Assembly: GCA_001303665.1 (NCBI GenBank)
Contig: LJUF01000013.1
Coordinates: 1-18,869, forward strand
DNA from: Phycisphaerae bacterium SM23_33
Lineage (GTDB): Bacteria; Planctomycetota; Phycisphaerae; SM23-33
DNA: 18,869 nt
Direction of reading: 5' to 3'
Within the stretch, counting starts at the first letter, position 1, and every line of letters starts with the position of its first letter. The notes beneath the pieces are model-generated. The model searched no databases. It was not told where the DNA came from and worked only from the letters and a program-made list of their open reading frames with translations. Made by a program: the position numbers and the translations under genes. Positions 13,794-18,869 of this stretch are shown piece after piece.

Positions 13794-15701
13794 ATGAGAA
13801 GCAACGCATGGCTACGTACCGTCGGCCGGCTCGTCTGCTTGGCGGCGGGGCTCTGCCTGGGGCTGCCCAACGGGGCCGCGGCCCAGCAGCCCGCGACCAC
13901 CCAGCCCGGCGCCGAGCCCGGCGTGAGCATCGACACTCGGGGCACGGTGGAACTGCACGTGCAAGGGGCAGACCTCCGACGCGTGTTGCAGTTGCTCAGC
14001 ACGCAAAGCAAGACCAACATCATTGCCAGCAAGGCCGTGACGGGCACGGTGACGGCGGACTTGTACGGCGTGACCTTCGTCCAGGCCCTGGACGCGGTGC
14101 TCCGGTCGGCCGGCTTCCGCTACGCCCAGGAAGACAATTTCGTCTACGTCATGACCGACGCGGAGTGGCAGGCGTGGAAGGCCGGCAAGGTCAAGGTGGC
14201 GGTGAAGGTCTTCAAGCTCAACTACATCACCGCCGACATCGCCAAGACGCTGGTTGTCCCGGCCATGAGCCCTGACGGCACCGTCTCGGTCAGCCCGGCC
14301 GCCAAGATCGGCATCGGGTCCTCCTCCTCCGACGCGGGCGGCAACAACCTCGCCGTGGAAGACGTGATCGTGGTCAGAGACTACCCGGAGAACCTGGAAA
14401 AGATCACCGCCATCCTCCGCGACGTGGACGTCCGCCCCCTGCAGGTGCTGATTGAGGCCACCATTCTGGCGGCCACCCTCGACGAGGACAACGCCCTGGG
14501 CATCGATTTCAACGCCCTGGCCGGGGTGGACTTCCGGAGCCTGTCCACCACCAGCACCGGCATGACCAGCATCACGCCGGGGGCGGTGCCGGCCGACCAG
14601 TTTGACAAGGCCGGCGCCACCGTGCGCACGGATATGCTCGCGAAGTTTCCCCCCGGCGGCCTGACCATCGGGTTCATCTCCAACAACATCTCCGTCTTTA
14701 TCCGGGCCCTGGAAAGCGTCACCGACGTTGTCGTCCTGGCCAATCCCAAGCTGCTGGTGGTGAACAAGCAGCGCGGCGAGGTCCTGGTCGGCGAGAAGAA
14801 GGGATACCTGACCACCACGTTTACCGAGACCACGGCCACGCAGACCGTGGAGTTCCTCGAAACGGGCACCCGGCTGCTGGTGCGTCCCTTCATCGGCGCG
14901 GACGGCTACGTTCGCCTGGAGCTGCACCCGGAGGATTCCGAAGGTGACGTGGTCGTGACCGGCGAACTGGCCCTGCCCACCGAGTCCACCACGGAGGTGA
15001 CCTCCAACGTCCTGGTCAAGGACGGGCATACCATCGTTATCGGCGGTCTGTTCAAGGAAAAGACCACCAACGCCCGCAGCCAGGTCCCGCTGCTGGGCAG
15101 CATCCCCGTGGCAGGTACCCTCTTCCGCAGCCGCGACGAGAAGACCGACCGGAAGGAGATCATCATCCTGATCACGCCGCACATCATCAAGCAGCCGGCC
15201 GATGAGATCGTCTCCCAGCAGTTGAAAGACGATGCGACACGGGCCCGGCTGGGGGCGCGGCAGGGGCTGATGTGGTTCGGTCGGGACCGCCTTGCCCAGA
15301 CGCACATGCGCTGGGCTCGGGAACACCTCAGCCGCGGCGAGCACAGCAAGGCGCTGTGGAACGTGAACATGGCCCTTTCGATGTCGCCCAGGATGGATGA
15401 GGCCGCGCGGCTGAAGGAGCGGCTGACGAAGCAGGCGATCTGGGCTCAGGAGTCGCGCATCTCCGGTGTTGATTTCATCATGGAGCGGATGGTCCTTCAG
15501 GAGCTCGGCCTGCCGGTGGAAAAGATCGTGATGCCATACAAACCCCGCAACGGCATGAAGCTCGACAAGAGCGTTCGGGACGCGCTGGGTATCGGGCCTC
15601 GTCCCGAACTGCCGTTGGAAGGCCCGGGCAAGTCCGATCCGCCCGGCGAGGCCCCCACGACAATGCCCGCCGTCGGCACACCCGAACAGCTGGAGAAGTA
15701 G
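13794..15701 (+). CDS. Secretin (PilQ/GspD family) with C-terminal extension
   Basis: This is a 635-residue outer-membrane channel subunit. The ATG at 13794 lies eight bases after AGGAG (13781-13785); a GTG three bases earlier is less likely. A signal peptide ends near residue 30 (GAAA), followed by a TTQP-type linker. An STN/N0 domain (about 45-118) contains ELHVQGADLRRVLQLL. One or more ring-building N domains (about 130-225) end in LRDVDVRPLQVLIEATI. The secretin domain (about 300-466) contains VVLANPKLLVVN, LVGEKKGY, SNVLVKDGHTIVIGG, VPLLGSIPVAGTLF and IILITPHII. About 170 residues follow the usual end, including a TPR-like helical pair (about 499-545). Secretins form the gated pore for a pilus or secreted substrate. 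Pairing with PilMNO favours the pilus-type system. Confidence 0.92.
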   Translation: MRSNAWLRTVGRLVCLAAGLCLGLPNGAAAQQPATTQPGAEPGVSIDTRGTVELHVQGADLRRVLQLLSTQSKTNIIASKAVTGTVTADLYGVTFVQALDAVLRSAGFRYAQEDNFVYVMTDAEWQAWKAGKVKVAVKVFKLNYITADIAKTLVVPAMSPDGTVSVSPAAKIGIGSSSSDAGGNNLAVEDVIVVRDYPENLEKITAILRDVDVRPLQVLIEATILAATLDEDNALGIDFNALAGVDFRSLSTTSTGMTSITPGAVPADQFDKAGATVRTDMLAKFPPGGLTIGFISNNISVFIRALESVTDVVVLANPKLLVVNKQRGEVLVGEKKGYLTTTFTETTATQTVEFLETGTRLLVRPFIGADGYVRLELHPEDSEGDVVVTGELALPTESTTEVTSNVLVKDGHTIVIGGLFKEKTTNARSQVPLLGSIPVAGTLFRSRDEKTDRKEIIILITPHIIKQPADEIVSQQLKDDATRARLGARQGLMWFGRDRLAQTHMRWAREHLSRGEHSKALWNVNMALSMSPRMDEAARLKERLTKQAIWAQESRISGVDFIMERMVLQELGLPVEKIVMPYKPRNGMKLDKSVRDALGIGPRPELPLEGPGKSDPPGEAPTTMPAVGTPEQLEK

Positions 15702-15777
15702 CGGAGGTTTTTTTTCCGAACGGGTGTCAAGCTGCGGGAAATGCGAAGCTTGGGCAACGAACGAAAGGGGATTGGCC

Positions 15778-16974
15778 ATGAAGAAGTTGATCATGCTTGT
15801 CCTTGTCGCGGTGATCATCGGCGGGTGCGGTGTTGACAACCAGAGTCAACAGAGAGTCGAGGCCTACCAGCGCTATCATCAGGCCCGCGCCCAGGCCATC
15901 ACCAGCGTGGGGAGTGAGCATCTCAAGGTCGGCGACCTGGACAAGGCCGGTTCCAGCGCCGGCGAAGCCCTGGCGCTGGACAAGGATTCTGTTTCCGCCC
16001 GGATTCTCCTGGGCAAGGTCCTGTTGGAGAAGGGCAGGTACGCCGAGGCCGCCGAGCAGCTCCGCCAGGCCGAGACGAGCGCGCCCGAGAACGCGGAGAT
16101 ACCTTACCTGCTGGGCGTGGCCCTGGAAAAGCGCGGCGAGTACGCCGAGGCCTTGAATGCCTACCAGAAGGCGCGGGCCCTGGATCCTGTCAATGAGGCC
16201 TACGTAACCGCTTCGGCCGAGGCGTTGACGGCCTGGGGCAAGCCCCAGCTGGCGCTGGAGCTTCTGGAGACCCGGCTGGAGCGGACGGAAGGGAATGCTT
16301 CGATGCTGGCCCTTGCCGGCGAACTGGCCATGCTGGTGGCGGAGCCGGTCAAGGCCGCCCGCTTCTACCAGCACTGCCTGGACGCCAACGCCGCCGACTG
16401 GGCGGCCCGGGAAGGCTTGGCCAAGGCCTATTTCTTCGCCGGCCAGTACGTTGAGTCGCTGGAGACCCTGAAGCAGTTGGCCGCCCAGCCCGCCTACTGC
16501 GACAAGGCCTCCTGGGTGTACATCGTGATCGGTGATTGTCACATGGCCTTGGACCGGCCGCGCGACGCCTGCCTGGCCTACGAGACGGCCAGCCGGATTG
16601 AGCCCGCCGATGTGCCGGTTTGGGTTGCGCTGGCCAAAGCCCGTATGGCGGCTGATGACGCAAAGCGGGCGGCGTCGGCCGCCAGGCAGGCGCTGGCGCT
16701 GGAACAGGACTGTGCCGACGCCAAACTCGTGTTGGCTTGGGCGATGCTGTCCCAGGGCAACTCCGGCGATGCCGCCAAGATCCTGGCTGAGGAAGCAAAG
16801 AAAGACCCCGAGGACGCCACCCTCCTGTGCATGCTCGGACGCTGCTACGCCTCGATGGGGCGCAAGGACCGGGCGGTGAGCTGTTACGTCCAGGCCTTGC
16901 GCTGCGACCCGGGCCACCGTTTGGCCAAGACGCTGCTTGCGACCACCGGGCTTGAGGGCGACAGGCCGCGTTGA
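15778..16974 (+). CDS. TPR-repeat lipoprotein, candidate secretin pilotin
   Basis: This is a 398-residue protein. The ATG at 15778 follows AAAGGGG and yields a lipoprotein signal MKKLIMLVLVAVIIGGC, with Cys17 as the lipidated residue; Gly at +2 does not signal inner-membrane retention. The mature part is almost entirely tetratricopeptide repeats, about ten, spaced 34 residues apart. Typical units contain GKVLLEKGRYAEAAEQLRQA and GVALEKRGEYAEALNAYQKA. TPR lipoproteins such as PilF/PilW are pilotins that carry secretin subunits to the outer membrane. The position immediately after the secretin gene makes this role plausible, although it is longer than the six-repeat PilF. A general scaffold role cannot be excluded. 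Confidence 0.85.
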   Translation: MKKLIMLVLVAVIIGGCGVDNQSQQRVEAYQRYHQARAQAITSVGSEHLKVGDLDKAGSSAGEALALDKDSVSARILLGKVLLEKGRYAEAAEQLRQAETSAPENAEIPYLLGVALEKRGEYAEALNAYQKARALDPVNEAYVTASAEALTAWGKPQLALELLETRLERTEGNASMLALAGELAMLVAEPVKAARFYQHCLDANAADWAAREGLAKAYFFAGQYVESLETLKQLAAQPAYCDKASWVYIVIGDCHMALDRPRDACLAYETASRIEPADVPVWVALAKARMAADDAKRAASAARQALALEQDCADAKLVLAWAMLSQGNSGDAAKILAEEAKKDPEDATLLCMLGRCYASMGRKDRAVSCYVQALRCDPGHRLAKTLLATTGLEGDRPR

Positions 16975-16999
16975 AGCGATCAGCACGGAGCGGAGGACC

Positions 17000-18442
17000 G
17001 TGACGACGGCAAGGCGACTGGAACTGGTGAGCGTCGCGGTGGTGTCCCTGGGCGCCAGCGCCGCCTACTACACCATGGTGATGGCCCTGCGCGGGCACGC
17101 GGTGCACGCCCGCGGGCTGGGCCATCTCCTGTTGGGCCTGGTGGCGGCGCTGATGGCCCTGCTGCTGGTGCTGTTCTGGCGGAAGGTCAACTACGCCGCC
17201 CGTAGCATCGCCGGGCAGCTGGAGCGGATGGCCCACACGCGGCAGGTCGGCCTGGTCATGACCGAGCAGTGCCAGGCCCTGGACCAGATCACCCAGCCGC
17301 TCAACAGCCTGCTGACCGCGGTCCGGGAGGAGATGGACCAACTCCAGGCCGACAGCCGGGAACTGGAGATCCGCTCCCGCATTGCCGAAGCGGAGAAGAA
17401 CCGCACCGAGGCGATTATCTTCTCCATCTCCGACGCCGTGGTGGCGACCAACCGCTTCGACGAGCTGATCCTGGCCAACCAGGCCGCCGAGAGGCTGCTG
17501 GGCTTCAAGCTGGCTCACAGCCTGCGGAAGAACATCGACCACATCCTGGACGACGGCGCGCTGGTGCGGCTGATCCGCGAGACTCGCAGCGGCCAGCGCG
17601 GTCTCACCCGGAAGGTGGTCGAGCACAGCATCGACGAGAAGGGGCACTCCCGCACCTTCAACGTGATCCTGTCCTGCGTGACGGCCCCCCAGGGGGAGGC
17701 CTCGGGCGTGGTGGCGGTGCTCCACGACATCACCCGCGAAAGGGAAATCGCCAGGATGAAGACGGATTTCGTCTCCAATGTCTCGCACGAGCTGCGCACG
17801 CCGCTGTCGTGCATCAAGGCGTACGTGGAGATGCTGCTGGACGAAGAGGCCGGAAACCGGGACAGCCGGCGCGAGTTCTACCAGATCATCGCGGGCGAGG
17901 CGGACCGGCTGAATCGGCTGATCGACAACATCCTGAATATCTCCCAGATTGAGTCCGGCGCGATCCGCGTGCAGCGCGAGCCGCTGAGCCTGGCTGAAGT
18001 GGCCCGGGAGGTCCTGGACGTGGTCGCTCCCGAGGCCAAAACCAAGAACATTGCCCTGGTGGACCGGCTGGCGGCGAACTGCCGCCGTGTCGAGGCCGAC
18101 CAGGACATGATCTCCCAGGCCCTGCTGAACCTGACCGGCAACGCCATCAAGTACACCCCCGAAGGCGGCCAGGTGACCGTCTCCACCGGCGTGGACGAGC
18201 ACCGAGGCGTGGCCGTCTGTCAGGTGGCCGACACGGGCGTGGGCATCAGCCCCGAGGAGCTGCCCCACGTGTTCGACAAGTTCTATCGCGGCAGCGGGCA
18301 TGCCAGGATTGCCAAGGGAACCGGGCTGGGGCTGACCCTGGTGAAGCACATTGTCGAGACCGTGCACGGGGGCAAGCTCTTTGTCGCCAGCGAGTTGGGC
18401 AAAGGCAGCACGTTCGCCTTCGAGCTGCCGCTTGTGGAATAG
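17000..18442 (+). CDS. PAS-containing sensor histidine kinase
   Basis: This is a 480-residue inner-membrane kinase. The GTG at 17000 is preferred; GGAG at 16987-16990 is nine bases upstream, and another GGAGG is only three bases away. Two transmembrane helices (about 7-30 and 40-60) are separated by about nine residues, so there is no periplasmic sensing domain. A helical linker (about 61-135) leads to a PAS domain (about 136-245) with SDAVVATNRFDELILANQAA. The HisKA domain contains SHELRTPL with the phosphoacceptor His263. The HATPase domain has the N-box Asn381, DTGVGI (about 411-416) and GTGLGL (about 440-445). All catalytic motifs are intact. The overall architecture is like PhoR/VicK-type kinases. 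It lies 25 bases after the TPR gene and ten bases before a response regulator, its likely partner. Confidence 0.92.
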   Translation: MTTARRLELVSVAVVSLGASAAYYTMVMALRGHAVHARGLGHLLLGLVAALMALLLVLFWRKVNYAARSIAGQLERMAHTRQVGLVMTEQCQALDQITQPLNSLLTAVREEMDQLQADSRELEIRSRIAEAEKNRTEAIIFSISDAVVATNRFDELILANQAAERLLGFKLAHSLRKNIDHILDDGALVRLIRETRSGQRGLTRKVVEHSIDEKGHSRTFNVILSCVTAPQGEASGVVAVLHDITREREIARMKTDFVSNVSHELRTPLSCIKAYVEMLLDEEAGNRDSRREFYQIIAGEADRLNRLIDNILNISQIESGAIRVQREPLSLAEVAREVLDVVAPEAKTKNIALVDRLAANCRRVEADQDMISQALLNLTGNAIKYTPEGGQVTVSTGVDEHRGVAVCQVADTGVGISPEELPHVFDKFYRGSGHARIAKGTGLGLTLVKHIVETVHGGKLFVASELGKGSTFAFELPLVE

Positions 18443-18452
18443 GAGTCGGGAC

Positions 18453-18851
18453 GTGGGCGGAAAGATCCTGGTAGCCGACGACGAGGCCCACATTCTTCAC
18501 ATTGTCTCGTTGAAGCTGGCCAAGGCCGGCTACGAGGTCGTGACGGCCATCGACGGCGAGGAGGCGCTGGAGCTGTGCCTGGCCGAGCGGCCCGACTTGT
18601 TGATTACCGATTTCCAGATGCCGTACCTGACGGGATTGGAGTTGTGCCAGAGGCTCAGCCGACACGACAAGACCAAGGACATTCCGGTGCTGGTGCTCAC
18701 CGCCCGGGGGTTTGAGATACAGCCGCACAAGATGGCCGGCGCCAACATCGTGGGTGTGCTGTCCAAGCCGTTCAGCCCGCGCGAGGTGCTGGCCAAAGTC
18801 CAGGCGCTCATGGGGCAGACCGACTCACAGAAACCGGGGGAATCAGCCTGA
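18453..18851 (+). CDS. Single-domain response regulator (CheY-like receiver)
   Basis: This is a 132-residue receiver with no output domain. The GTG start at 18453 follows AGGAG (18441-18445) with seven bases between them. The acidic pair Asp9-Asp10, the phosphoacceptor Asp53 (in LLITDFQMP), Thr83 and Lys105 (in LSKPF) are all present. It is almost certainly phosphorylated by the adjacent kinase. With no DNA-binding or enzymatic domain, it must act by protein contact, for example on the pilus motor, a diguanylate cyclase or a downstream phosphorelay. The stop codon overlaps the next start by one base. Confidence 0.92.
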   Translation: MGGKILVADDEAHILHIVSLKLAKAGYEVVTAIDGEEALELCLAERPDLLITDFQMPYLTGLELCQRLSRHDKTKDIPVLVLTARGFEIQPHKMAGANIVGVLSKPFSPREVLAKVQALMGQTDSQKPGESA

Positions 18852-18869
18852 TGCAGAAGTCTGCCGTTT
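18851..18869 (+). CDS. Start of a further gene, cut by the window end
   Basis: An ATG at 18851 overlaps the response-regulator stop codon (TGATG arrangement) and opens the frame MQKSAV before the window ends. The overlap suggests translational coupling and a member of the same operon. Nothing can be said of its function. Confidence 0.5.

Noticed and set aside
15699..15727. Run of eight T after the secretin stop codon as a terminator
   Set aside because: No GC-rich hairpin lies directly before it; the only complementary pair (15678-15684 with 15721-15727) places the T-run inside the loop.

Overview
The window is a GC-rich bacterial segment in which every supported gene lies on the + strand. 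The likely source is a planctomycete of the Phycisphaerae type. This is an inference from the very high third-position GC, the TTQP-type low-complexity stretch after the secretin signal peptide, and the mix of PilMNO-type assembly proteins with GspG/H/I/J/K-type pseudopilins. No rRNA, tRNA, transposase, integrase or CRISPR array is visible.

The left part (1-5407) holds ordinary chromosomal genes. It contains the 3' part of an ABC-2 type transporter permease, nadC (quinolinate phosphoribosyltransferase), birA (biotin-protein ligase with an N-terminal helix-turn-helix) and a large multi-pass membrane protein. The C-terminus of that membrane protein looks like a degenerate spermidine-synthase-type Rossmann domain.

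At 5408-6087 there is a 680-base gene-free leader. Its outstanding element is a class I cyclic-di-GMP (GEMM-I) riboswitch aptamer at 5494-5664, recognised from its conserved core and from compensating stems. The three ligand-contact positions (G20, A47 and C92 in Vc2 numbering) are all present. The arm that normally ends in a short GNRA tetraloop is replaced here by a long branched helix.

The right part (6088-18869) is a long co-directional cluster for a type IV pilus / type II secretion-like machine. In order it encodes two tandem GspG-like major pilins, PilV/GspI-, PilW/GspJ- and PilX/GspK-like minor pilins, a small single-pass membrane protein, a GspH/FimT pseudopilin, PilM, PilN, PilO and a PilP/GspC-like inner-membrane protein. 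These are followed by a secretin with an unusual C-terminal extension, a TPR lipoprotein (pilotin candidate), a PAS-containing histidine kinase, a single-domain response regulator, and the first codons of one more gene. The motor ATPases, the PilC/GspF platform protein and the prepilin peptidase are not in the window.

The working model is that c-di-GMP read by the leader RNA sets expression of the major pilin, and perhaps of the whole cluster. Strong hairpins after the first pilin gene (6567-6604 and 6662-6699) probably lower expression of the downstream minor components relative to the major subunit. The riboswitch-pilus linkage and the expanded aptamer arm are the most interesting observations.
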